64,000 nucleotides of DNA, from NCBI GenBank assembly GCA_030374765.1, contig JARGXX010000075.1, positions 620,001-684,000 on the forward strand, given 5' to 3'. This document shows positions 55,236-64,000 of this stretch, piece by piece. The first letter of the stretch is position 1; every line of letters starts with the position of its first letter. The position numbers and the translations under genes are program-made. Origin of the DNA: Agarophyton chilense (Eukaryota > Rhodophyta > Florideophyceae > Gracilariales > Gracilariaceae). Below the pieces are notes generated by a model. It did not search any database, was not told the DNA's origin, and saw only the letters and a list, made by a program, of their open reading frames with translations.

Positions 55236-56582
55236 TTGGACGACCTAATCCCTACGCCCTTTACAGACGATGGACCTCAGGACTATACGGAAACGGATGA
55301 CCTTATGGGTAAGGTGCAATCGGAGGATCTTGAGGTAAAGGACAACGAAGTATACCTATTAGACTGGAAGACAGTACCGCCCAATTCGACACCACTTCAG
55401 GTTAATGCGATAGCCCCGGAGAAAAAAGAGCTCCTCCCTATAACTCTTGAGAAACTCCTACAGGCGCAGGTCGAAGACGAGTACTGCAAGGAAACAGCCC
55501 AATTGGTACGAACCCCTGGATGCATATTCGGCTATTACCAATTTGGACTACTATGTCGCCGCTTACCGCTGAATGGCGCACCCCAACGGGTAATACCAAC
55601 TTCGCTAAGGGCTCGATTCCTATACCTCGCCCATTTCCCTCGCTTGGCTGGTCACCCTGGAGGCCTACGAATGTACCAGACCCTACGGAAGTTCTTCTAC
55701 TGGCCACTAATGGCGCAGGACCTATGGAAACCTGCACGGAATTGCACATCGTGCCCACAAATCTGAAGGTCTCGCGCCAACCATCAGACCAAATTGAAGC
55801 TCTTCCCCGCCGCAGGTTTGATGGAATTTGTCGCGATGGACATACTTGGGACTCTGCCTAAGTCGTCCCATGGAAAACGGGTTGTCTTTGTTGTAACCGA
55901 TAGGTTTACCACACTTACCCCAGCCCTACGCCTAGGGAAGACAACGGCCACGGATGCTGCCACGGCCTTCTTGTCCCACTTGGTATATCTATGTGGCATG
56001 CCACTCTATCTCCTTACGGATAACGGCAGCCAGTTTGCATCCAAATTCTTCTTACACGTTTGTGCGACCTTAGCTATCAAACATGTGACCACCACGTCGT
56101 ACCACACGCAAACCAATGGCCAAGCCGAACGCTTCAACCGCACCCTTCTGGACCGATTGGCACACTACGTATCGGAACACCAATTGGACTGGGACGACTA
56201 CGTTGAGCCATTGGTTTATGGCTACAACACGCAAGTGCACGCTTCCAAGGGAACAAAAACTTTCGATTTAAGGCTAACTAGATTGAAACCGCCGATAGCT
56301 CTTGACCTGAAGGAGTCTATCATGCCCCAGGGCATAACCAAAGAGATGATTCCTACCCAGGCGAAGCGCTACTCGCGCCGACGCATCGACCGCATTATCC
56401 AATCGGCTAGAACTGCATTGACCAAAGTCCAACGGCGTTACAAGGTCAATTTCGACAAGGCAGTTTGTAGCACACCGACCTTTTGGAAAGGAGAACTTTC
56501 TTACCTGGACCGGCCACCGAAGGACGATGAAGAACTCGAGGACACTACGCGGGAGCTCTTACCCCGCTCTACGAGACCATAA
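55236..56582 (+). pseudogene. Integrase of chromovirus 1
   Basis: The zinc-binding HHCC part (HFPRLAGHPGGLRMYQTLR...CTSC) ends at a TGA at 55764. The core follows with the full catalytic triad: Asp in FVAMDILGTL, Asp in LLTDNGSQFAS and Glu in NGQAERFNRTL. Further down, RRYKVNFDKA and WKGELSYLDRP lead into the C-terminal module. The core frame (55794-56582, 262 codons) is uninterrupted and is the best preserved part of pol. Confidence 0.88.
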
Positions 56583-56889
56583 AAATTCCATGAGACAAAT
56601 CAACATACCATTACGTTCCTAACTGAAGGCCTACAGGAAACCGTATCTATTGATCGGGTGACACGGCCCCCCAGCTCCCCCGCATCATCAAAGTCCCAGT
56701 TCGCTGGCCCAACGGAATCACTACGACCTCAGGTCAACGCTCATGCCCCCACACCCCCATAGGTAGTTCCTGCAGACCCGACTAGCCCCATAGACTCGAT
56801 GGTTAATCCAAACGACGACGACCCATCTCTTCCATCCGACTCCGATGGATTCGCCCCTCTGGACCACACTCTTCTGTCGGAGAATTAAT

Positions 56890-57180
56890 ACCAACCGGAA
56901 CATTTGATTGAGCGTATTACCTCCGCTGGTCGGGGAGAAGATGGAACTATGCGCTATCGTGTCCGTTGGTTCGGCTAAACACCTGAGGAAAACAATTGGC
57001 AAGAGCCTGAAACCATTCCGGCTAATTTCATCGCCCGCTATTGGCGCAAAATCGGCAGCACGGAGCGCAGCCTTCAGGAGGGGGCAACCATTGGTCCGAA
57101 TAATTCCAAAACGCGTCCCAAACCGCCTCCCGACACGAAGGTTCGCCGTAGCTCCTGCATCAGAGAACAAATTCAGTCCT
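56890..57180 (+). pseudogene. Chromodomain at the C-terminus of chromovirus 1 Pol
   Basis: In another frame than the integrase, 56890-57055 reads HLIERITSAGRG...MRYRVRWFG, a TAA, then TPEENNWQEPETIPANF. This is the chromodomain pattern (I-L-x-x-R ... Y-x-V-x-W-x-G ... T-W-E-P). The Trp is kept, but the first aromatic-cage position is not aromatic. Chromodomains steer integration of chromoviruses to marked chromatin. Two stops flank and cut it. Confidence 0.75.
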
Positions 57181-57677
57181 AAGGTGACACCTGAAGAAGA
57201 CCCGAGACGCTCTTAAAGTTGGACGCCGTCCTGGGGCACGCACGTTTGAGATACAAGAACGACCTTGGGAAAGCACAAGTATTACTTTTGTTTGACAAAC
57301 TAGTTCCATGATCTCAAGGTTCGCAGAAGCGCGCCTAACACCAACAGGACTCACTGGGGCGGTGCAGGAGTAACTCCGTCGTCCTCATTGGACCCTGCAA
57401 GAGCGAAATCGGGACTAGGGTCACACAACGAGCCAACTGGACCAATAGGACCGGACCCAGCGAGCCGGGCACGCTTCTTCGGCGGAGAGTCACCTAAGGA
57501 ACTATCCTCACCATCGGAAGCCTCCTGGTCACTCAAATTTAGACCATACCGGGTATCTAAGTCGGCAATAACCCTTTAGGACATCACTTGGGCATTTTGA
57601 TGCAGGATATTGACCATGGCAGTCTTCATATCGTGACACTGTTGGATATCCGCGGCGTAGCGCGCCGAGCGGCTCGC

Positions 57678-59641
57678 CTAGGAGCAAGATTCCCTCAGGA
57701 CTTTCGCAAGGTCCATCGAGGCAGTGATACAGACGGTACGGTAGACATGACAGAGATCCGCAGCTGCAGCTGTGACCAAAGCAGGAAAGTGTGGCAACGG
57801 AGAGGACGAAGCGATGTCGACGCCCCCATAAGACGTTTGAGCCAGCGCATCACCTACAGGACTTTCGGCCACGACAGTAACCTCTCCAGGAGGGATGTCC
57901 ACATAGGAAACGGGGGGCTCATAAGGGAGCTCATCCTGAGGAGCAGCGCACGGAGAAGGTGGAGGAGGGGAAGCGGTTGGCAACACAACAGCGGACTCAA
58001 CGGGAGGATTAACGACCTCTACGGGTAGGACGAAGGGATCTTCACCGAAGGATTCCCCATCGGACAAACCAGCAGAAACCAATGGCGTGGCTTCCACATC
58101 AGGCTCGAAGCGCAGGGGATCGAAACCAATGGCCTTCGGATAGTAATCGGGCAAATGACGCCTCGGAATATCCGATGGTTGATTCCTCAAAGGCTTGGCG
58201 GGATAGGCACGAGCATCGTCCCAACCCTGAGGATGTAGCGAAATCGGCGTGAATGAGTCGGTATCATGGTCATTCCAAAGCAACCCGAGAGTCTTGCCCC
58301 TCTCAACCTGCAGAACATGATCCAAAAGGGCCTCGGTGTCCTCGACATCGAACTGGGTCCCACGAACAATATTCTGGATGCACAGGTTCCTTGGGAAACG
58401 GATCATGATGTCCGGGACCGGGATTGGGCGATCTCGAGAACCGGGTATGTTCTCGTCGTACCATACCCTCCAATCCACTGAACGGACATTACCACGGATT
58501 TCGTACTTCGCGGTATCCAGGAAGGCGATGAGAAAAATTACGCCGAACTCAACGAAGAGTACCTGCCAGGATAGCCACGACCTCCGGTTATTGTCTTCGC
58601 CCATGAGTTGGGACTGGTGGTATGCCACCACAGACGGCGTTGGAACCAAAGGGAGCGGCGAGACACGCCAATAAATGGCCCATTGGTTATCATCCTCGTG
58701 GGAAAGCGGAAGATATAACGGAAGACGTTTGTATGCGCTCATGTCGTGGAAATCCACCTGATGCCAACAAAAGAAGAACCCAAGGGATTGACGCAAACGA
58801 CCATCGGGCTCGTGCATCTCGTTCCAAGAGACCCTATTGGACATCCGAAACAGGCGGTCGTACGGCGGCCGGAAGCACATAAGCGCCAAGAGGTTGTGAC
58901 CTGCGGGAGGGAATCGCACATGAGGCGAGATGAAGTCCAGGTATAGGACCTAAAGGAGTTTGTTCACCCTGAGCTGGTACTCGGCTTCCTCCTCGCAGTG
59001 GACGTATGGAATGTTCGCTTGGATAAGGGTGCAACAGGGCGTCGACGAAAGTGGATCCACGGGACAATGCCTCCATCGTTTATACCACGAGACGCTGCGC
59101 GCGTTCTTGCTGCCCCTCCGGAAATCGGGTATCTTGGTAAACCTTCGGGCGTCGAGATACATTTGACAGAATCCTTGGTATTCTTACACAGAGAACGGAA
59201 GAATGGCATGACGCACCACCCGCGGGTTTCGTCCGATGGTATGGCCATAGCGGTCCCCGGGGTGCTCATGAAACATTTGGTATCCCGAGGAGCTCCCTGC
59301 TTGGTTGTCAGAAGCCATGGTGCCGCTGCCCACAGGCTGGTCCGCCGGGAAACGGATGGGGAAGCCGACGGAGGCGACATAGTCCGAAAGGAGAACGGCG
59401 TATCCGACGAGCTTATAAGGCAAGTTCGGCATCGCGCGCGACGAATGGAAAATTACCACGATGGGAGGACGGGGTGACAGAGTTGACCTGAACGGACTGA
59501 CAGTTGTGAACCACGGTGGACGAAGCATGGAGGGTCGCCAAAGGAAGAACAGAGACTAAGGAAGATCCCAATGACCATCAGAGGAGAAGAACCCAATGGA
59601 TCGTCTCGGCAACGCGACGGAGGAATGCGCTGGCGATGCAC
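57678..59641 (-). pseudogene. Antisense accessory gene of chromovirus 1 (degraded)
   Basis: Reading against gag-pol, the frame 58919-57678 is open for 413 codons. Upstream pieces (59162-58950, 59380-58964, 59528-59184, 59641-59453) continue it in other frames toward the polypurine tract. It aligns by eye with the antisense frame of chromovirus 2 along most of its length. Examples are LRQSLGFFFCWHQ with RSRFGFLVFYQN; LYLPL with RYVPLP; PTPSVVAYHQSQLMGED with LPPVVSYLGSYLIED; and SWYKRWRHCPVDP with SWDRRRRVAVPVH. The C-terminal third is acidic and Pro-rich. No signal peptide or known domain. Confidence 0.7.
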
Positions 59642-59852
59642 CTATGGCCAGCGCTCACTGCGCGCGGAAGTTTCATTTTTTAGGCAAATTAATTGCCCTT
59701 CGGCGCCAATGGTCAGCTCATGCTTCCCCGCATCCCCGCAGGCGATGATGACGCGACTTCTCGTCGCGCCCAATGGTACCGGGAGAAACAAATTGATCGC
59801 GTCCCTGGGTCAATCATGAGGCCATCTGAACTTCGCCGTGATCGCTGAATCC

Positions 59853-59866
59853 TAAGGAGGGAGATA
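59853..59866 (+). promoter_or_regulatory. Polypurine tract of chromovirus 1
   Basis: TAAGGAGGGAGATA directly precedes the 3' LTR, where plus-strand DNA synthesis is primed. The same 14 bases occur at the matching place of chromovirus 2. Confidence 0.8.
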
Positions 59867-60312
59867 TCTGAAGGAGCGATGGTAACGGTTGAGCTGTGTA
59901 AGCCGCTACGCCCTGAAGGATCATACAGACGCCACGTGGACTGTTCGACCTCAGGTGGACTCATGTGGATTATTAATTTATTTTAATTAGTGTGATAGAT
60001 AAGCATTACAGTGCCAGGGAGAGCCCAGCGCCTCGCCGGTACTATTTACTTGGCTCGGGTGACACTTCTCCCTTAGAGTATGGTAAACCCCGTTAGGATA
60101 CTAAATTACCCCCTTTGGTACATTAGTTTCACCAATTGGTCTTCAAGCCATCTTTTCCGAAGCTCCGACCCTTAGGACTACGCAGTAAACGTCAGGCCAT
60201 TGCACCAAGTACTCTGGGAGTGCCGCCGTCAAGGATTCGAACATTAGAACCCGCTTCACCACGCCACCACCGGTTAAAACCCGTACGCCGGCCCACCCGT
60301 CGTTGCGTTACA
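59867..60312 (+). repeat. 3' LTR of chromovirus 1 (family A)
   Basis: 446 bp, from TCTGAAGGAGC after the polypurine tract to GCGTTACA. Homologous to 50152-50597 and to the two solo LTRs. Confidence 0.85.
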
Positions 60313-60421
60313 GAATTAACTCAAGTCGATGACACATACAAAGAATTTCAAACTCAGTCTGGGGATCGATGGAGAAATGCGAAGGATCCTTAGAGCATGG
60401 ATTATGAACCAGATCTAGCAC
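60313..60421 (+). pseudogene. Fragment of a third gypsy pol (protease-RT linker)
   Basis: The plus frame reads ELTQVDDTYKEFQTQSGDRW and continues WRNAKDP. This aligns with LTNVGETDEQFKTPSEDQW and QASKDP in the linker of the left-hand gypsy element (5662-6075). It is squeezed between the 3' LTR of chromovirus 1 and the 3' LTR of chromovirus 2, so at least one of them inserted into an older element. Confidence 0.6.
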
Positions 60422-61306
60422 TGTAGGACAACGCTTGGAGAAGAGACACCACGAAGATGTTCGGGATCTTCCTCTATTGAGATAAAAGCCTCAGGCGGAG
60501 GAGACGCGTCCCAGCGGAGCACAGAAACAGAGCCACTCTGGAAAGGCACGACGGAGTCGGGTGTAATACCGAGGCCAATCCGGCGGGATATACCTAGAGT
60601 GTTTAGGTGAGCACGGCACAGTCCGGGGTGTGACCAATCCTAGGCGGAGCGGTACCACGGCGATTGTCGGAAAAGGAGCGAGGTAACATTAGTATGGGGT
60701 GGACGAGCGGGGTGAGTGGTGCGGCCACTCACGAGAGCCAAAAACGAAAACAAGAGGAAACGGGGGCGAAACCCTATAAAAGGGCGAGACTACGACAAGT
60801 GTCGGCGATTAAATATGAACCCACGGTGGTGGTAGCACTCTGGTCGACAGAGGGGTGGATGAAGTAACGTGCCACGGGCGCTCACGCAGTATACGGTGAA
60901 GACGCGCCGAAGGCGAAAAGTTCAGAGCCAAGACTCCCTCCTTGGGATCCCAAGAGGGTGTTTACTGGGGAGCAGTGCTCAACCTCCTATGTAGTGTGGC
61001 GCGAGGCTCCTGACAGTCGGCGCGCGCCCGAAAAATAGACAGTAAATAGCGATAGCGTAGCCAAATAAATACTAAAAATTACTAAATAATACTAACCATT
61101 AGGTAGAATCCGGGCCACGTGTGGCACGCCTCGTACTCGAGCGTTGGCATCCGTGCAGTCCACGTGTTCCACCCGTGTGCACTTCCGGTTCTACCCGGCC
61201 GTCAGCACGCAATAGCGGTCTAGCTTGTCATAGCCCAAGCTATTCCTCAAGCGGGCGAAACTTCTAAGTCCTGCGAAGTAACCCCCATGAAGGGCATTGT
61301 CCTTCA
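60422..61306 (-). repeat. 3' LTR of chromovirus 2 (family B)
   Basis: Plus-strand ends are TGTAGGACAACG and CATTGTCCTTCA, an imperfect inverted repeat (10 of 12) with TG...CA ends. The inner end touches the polypurine tract. 885 bp long. The other LTR is outside the window. Confidence 0.7.
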
Positions 61307-61320
61307 TATCTCCCTCCTTA
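61307..61320 (-). promoter_or_regulatory. Polypurine tract of chromovirus 2
   Basis: The complement is TAAGGAGGGAGATA, immediately inside the 3' LTR on the minus strand and identical over 14 bases to that of chromovirus 1. Confidence 0.8.
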
Positions 61321-61341
61321 GCTGACGAACACGCCGTCGAC

Positions 61342-63186
61342 ATGGCGGGGAGGCAACGGTCCAACCGGCATAAGAGCGAGCCGCGTAACTCGTCCAGCGA
61401 CCACTCGACTGTCGAAGGCAGAGCTGCATCACCGAACGACAATCGCAAAAACGCGGTAACCACTCCTCGAACTTCGAGCGCTCTTCCGCACCGTACGCCA
61501 ACTTCCAGCGATCACATCCCGATACCTCAGCGACCAGCACTCCCGATGAACGGTGGTAACAGTCCCCGCCAGGGTTACTTCTCCGGTTTCCATGCGGCTC
61601 CCCTTCCGCGGGGGAGTGCCTCCTCAACCGCGCCGAGCCGATCCCGGGGTCCCGTTGAAGCTTCAAGCCACATCACTCCTGCGGAGCGCACCTGGCCCAG
61701 TTATGACGAGCTCGTCGGGTTAAACCCGCGTCAACATGCGGCGATTCTCCGGAGAGCTCCGTGGTTCCATCTGACAGCCGTCTTCGACGAAGAACTTGTG
61801 GCTGCGTATGCTGATGGCAATGCGCGACTCCCGGGCGAGCTGCCGGATTTGATCACCACTTCGTGGGACCGGCGACGCCGTGTGGCGGTTCCCGTTCACG
61901 CGATTCTGCGGCGAAGGCGCGAGTCGGCGGAAGAGGCGCATTGTACCTTCGTCCGCATCGGCTACTCACGGATCAACCGGGAAAACTTTCAATACCCCAT
62001 CCGCGATGAATTCGGCTTCGACCTACGGATGTACCGGACTCAGGGTGAGATCGGCTATTGTGACTGCCTTGCGGCGTTGGAAACTTAAGCATGGCGCGGT
62101 CAACCGCGAGCCCGTCAAAAAGCGATCTGCTGGGTCCGTCCGATCATTCGTGAGTCTCGATATCGGTGGTTACAGAACTTCGTCCGCAAGGAGCGTCGGG
62201 GCAGGTCCCGCTTTGGGTTCCTTGTCTTTTATCAGAACACGGAGATAAACCGAACTAGTCCCTTTTACCAGTTTGGGCGATATGTTCCCCTGCCTGGGTG
62301 GTGGTCCTCCGTGGAGGTGTGCCAGGGATGTTACGTGGAGTTGCCTCCAGTCGTCTCCTATCTGGGCTCGTACCTAATCGAGGATCCGCACTCCGGCTTA
62401 TAGTACGTGGTCCTAACCGAATGGGCAGTCCGCGCCGCAGCATACATCTTGTGGGAAGCCTACGACCAGTATCGACTGTGGTATCTTCCTCCGCGTTTGC
62501 GTGGTTACATCCGGCAGCTGGACCTTCAACTCCCTCTTGGAGGTGTCAATAACGCTGATGAAGCTCAGGAGCTCATCGACATCAGCGGGCGTGTCGACTG
62601 GGCTGTCGTGCCTGTCCGGCAGAGCGGCCGTGGTCAAGAAGCCGGTGGGGCTGATCGGTCTCCGGGGCGACGCTCGCCGTTGGCGGGAGATTTCATCTTC
62701 TTTAACCCATGGGAGCAGCAAGGGATCTCCGAGGCGGAGGTGTCGGCATTCCGGATGGCTCCGCGAGGCATACCATACGGGCACCCCGTGGGGTTTGTCA
62801 ACTCAGATGACTTCTACTACGCCTATGGCGGTGATGATCTCCCGGAGGAGGCGGGCGCATACCGTGGCGACGAGGTCATGGAAGACGTGGTAGACCCCGA
62901 TGGTGCCGATACTACGGCGCGGCCGGCGCAGGGAGCGACTCACGCAGGTGCGGTGGTCGATCCAGTGGCGGCGCCATTGCCGGACGAATCGGAAGTTGTC
63001 GAGGTTCCCATACGCCCAGAGGCGATCGTGATCTCCCAGCTCCTTTGGGGTGTTGGACTGAACGCCCAAGCGGCGAGCGGCGACATCAGTGCGATGAGAG
63101 ACGCCCTCGCGGCACGCCTGGCCGGTGGGAGTAACCGTTCTAGCGATTCGGGTGGCGCGCACGGCAGTCCGGGTTATTTCAACTAA
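61342..63186 (+). CDS. Antisense accessory gene of chromovirus 2 (two in-frame stops)
   Basis: One plus-strand frame runs from the ATG at 61342, 21 bp from the polypurine tract, to a TAA at 63184-63186. That is 615 codons broken only by TAA at 62086-62088 and TAG at 62401-62403, with no frameshift. The N-terminal 110 residues are Ser, Arg and Pro rich (disordered). A globular middle contains SYDELVGLNPRQHAAILRRA, RSRFGFLVFYQN and LPPVVSYLGSYLIED. The C-terminal part is acidic with Ala/Pro linkers and a final helix (ISQLLWGVGLNAQAA). No signal peptide, membrane span, zinc finger or catalytic motif seen. It faces pol tail-to-tail with 191 bp between stops. Homologous to the degraded frame of chromovirus 1. 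Function unknown. Confidence 0.7.
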
Positions 63187-63377
63187 TCCTTTGTGATCTT
63201 GGTTATTATATTCCGCTGTGCGGTAGTGTGTGCAGAAACTTCGAAAATAGTAAACTGCTTCCGTCTATGACGTTTTTGTTTTCTTTTTTCTCTTCCACTT
63301 CTTCTGAGTGTCCTTCTCCAGGTCTTCTGTGCATCTTCTCCTTCTTCCAAGGGTCCTTATCCAGATCTTTTGTTCCT

Positions 63378-64000
63378 TTATCCCCATCGGGTGTCTTCTT
63401 GTACCACTTGGGCTCGGTCTGTGGTAGCCGGCAAAGCCGTGAAAGTACGACGATGATACTGTACCACCTTTGACCGAGGTGGGTGCTCTATCGGTTCGTC
63501 TGAATCCCATTCGGGGCCGTACCCGTACCAACGAACCAAGTATTGGAGATACCCCTTTGGGTGGTAGGAGTGCTCCAGAATGCGTCCGACCACGAACTCT
63601 TGTCGGTAAACTTCCCGGCCATCCCGTATGACGGTGTCGCTATTTCCGGGTGGTACCCGTCCTGAGCCAGGGCGTACCGAAGTGATCACGCGTTGGGCGG
63701 CTTCGCTCCAGTCAGGCCGTGTAGCGCGCAAGGCAGTCCTCGGCTGAGTAGAATGTCGACCCGACTTCGGCGGTTCATTTTCTCCAAGTGCCGGACTTCT
63801 TTCGGCGCTTCCCACTGCGGTTGGAGGACCCACACCAGCGGGTAACCCGGGTGGTCGTTCCACTAATCGGCGTGGTGAATCTCGCTTCGGCGGTGAGATT
63901 CGCTGGGGCGGTGGCGCATTGTCGCATCTCTCTGTACCACGGCGAGATTCCGTGTAGTCACGTGAGCGTTCCAATGGCTGGCTGTCCGGCGTCGGCGCCG
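63378..64000 (-). CDS. C-terminal Pol of chromovirus 2 with chromodomain (partial)
   Basis: The frame is open from the right window edge to the TGA at 63378. A Pro/Arg-rich linker leads to a chromodomain at about 63600-63440: EFVVGRILEHSYHPKGYLQY, then LVRWYGYGPEWDSDEPIE. The three aromatic-cage positions are Phe (in EFVVG), Trp and Tyr (in RWYGY), as needed to bind methylated lysine of histone H3. No stop in about 200 codons, so this end of pol appears intact. The integrase should lie just beyond the window. Confidence 0.8.
   Translation of the reverse strand, partial: APTPDSQPLERSRDYTESRRGTERCDNAPPPQRISPPKRDSPRRLVERPPGLPAGVGPPTAVGSAERSPALGENEPPKSGRHSTQPRTALRATRPDWSEAAQRVITSVRPGSGRVPPGNSDTVIRDGREVYRQEFVVGRILEHSYHPKGYLQYLVRWYGYGPEWDSDEPIEHPPRSKVVQYHRRTFTALPATTDRAQVVQEDTRWG

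Larger units (their letters stand above)
50152..60312 (+). mobile_element. Ty3/gypsy chromovirus 1, complete but mutated
   Basis: A 10.16-kb element bounded by two family-A LTRs (446 bp each). Inside, on the plus strand, are Gag, an aspartic protease with DTG, RT, RNase H, integrase with zinc finger and DDE triad, then a chromodomain. Next comes a 2-kb region coding on the opposite strand, then a polypurine tract touching the 3' LTR. Several stops and frameshifts inactivate every frame. The flanks (GTCAT and GAATT) do not form a target duplication, and the two LTRs differ at many positions, so the copy is old or recombined. Confidence 0.85.
60422..64000 (-). mobile_element. Ty3/gypsy chromovirus 2, 3' part (runs off the window)
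   Basis: Minus-strand element. From the right edge: C-terminal Pol with chromodomain (to 63378), then a region coding on the opposite (plus) strand (61342-63186), a polypurine tract (61320-61307) and an 885-bp 3' LTR (61306-60422). The polypurine tract is identical to that of chromovirus 1 while the LTR is unrelated in length and sequence. Far fewer lesions than chromovirus 1, so it is younger. Confidence 0.8.

Noticed and set aside
60130..60400. 85-codon plus frame across the end of LTR A
   Set aside because: It starts inside the LTR. Only the last third is real coding debris (a gypsy linker), already listed.
62803..63162. Minus-strand frame of 119 codons in chromovirus 2, which could extend Pol
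   Set aside because: It is a shadow of the antisense gene; Pol ends at the stop at 63378, just after the chromodomain.
61342..63186. Envelope gene as identity of the antisense frame
   Set aside because: It is on the opposite strand to gag-pol and lacks a signal peptide and a conserved membrane span; the hydrophobic patch in chromovirus 1 is not hydrophobic in chromovirus 2.
1..64000. CRISPR arrays, rRNA operons, bacterial operons or phage genes
   Set aside because: No regularly spaced direct repeats with unique spacers, no rRNA sequence recognised, and gene structure and content are eukaryotic throughout.

Overview
The window is nuclear DNA from a eukaryote. Most host genes are single long open frames. 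One gene has two short GT-AG introns, and core eukaryotic proteins are present: a splicing factor SF3a60 homologue, Rab GDI, a TBC RabGAP and a RAD51-family protein. A ferredoxin-like/metallo-beta-lactamase protein of the type found in cyanobacteria, algae and plants points to a photosynthetic lineage. Compact, mostly intronless genes packed between blocks rich in LTR retrotransposons suggest a red alga. This is an inference from gene style, not a species identification.

Layout. (1) 1-17.7 kb is a transposon graveyard. It holds a frameshifted Ty3/gypsy element on the minus strand (about 2.5-8.3 kb), a decayed hAT transposase (9.9-12.4 kb) split by a solo LTR with a perfect 5-bp target-site duplication, and a 32-bp minisatellite (14.65-15.13 kb). 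(2) 17.8-39.8 kb is a gene island. It contains an ARM-repeat protein (-), an MBL/ferredoxin protein (+), a histone-fold SAGA-like subunit (-), a large transposase-like zinc-finger protein (+), a small hypothetical (-), a membrane RING-H2 protein (-), an isoaspartyl peptidase/asparaginase with 3 exons (+), a TBC RabGAP (-), a RAD51-like protein with a ruined Walker A (+), Rab GDI (-) and SF3a60 (+). Many neighbours are divergent pairs sharing short promoters, or convergent pairs with 22-180 bp between stops. (3) 39.8-50.1 kb is gene-poor. It holds an internally deleted Ty1/copia element (43.0-47.3 kb, minus) with 115-bp LTRs and a half-tRNA(iMet)-type primer binding site, plus a solo LTR (-) at 49.1-49.5 kb. 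(4) 50.15-60.3 kb is a nearly full-length but mutated Ty3/gypsy chromovirus (+). (5) 60.4-64.0 kb is the 3' end of a second, better preserved chromovirus (-) that runs off the window.

Most interesting observation: both chromoviruses carry a long open frame on the opposite strand to gag-pol, between the chromodomain end of pol and the 3' LTR, and it starts just inside the polypurine tract. In the 60.4-64 kb element this frame is about 615 codons with only two in-frame stops. In the 50-60 kb element a recognisably homologous but more broken version sits in the same place. The two elements also share an identical 14-base polypurine tract while having different LTRs. This looks like a conserved antisense accessory gene of a chromovirus lineage. 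I do not recognise its protein family.

The host genes do not form a pathway. They are ordinary housekeeping functions: splicing, Rab trafficking, ubiquitin ligation, transcription, recombination and protein repair.
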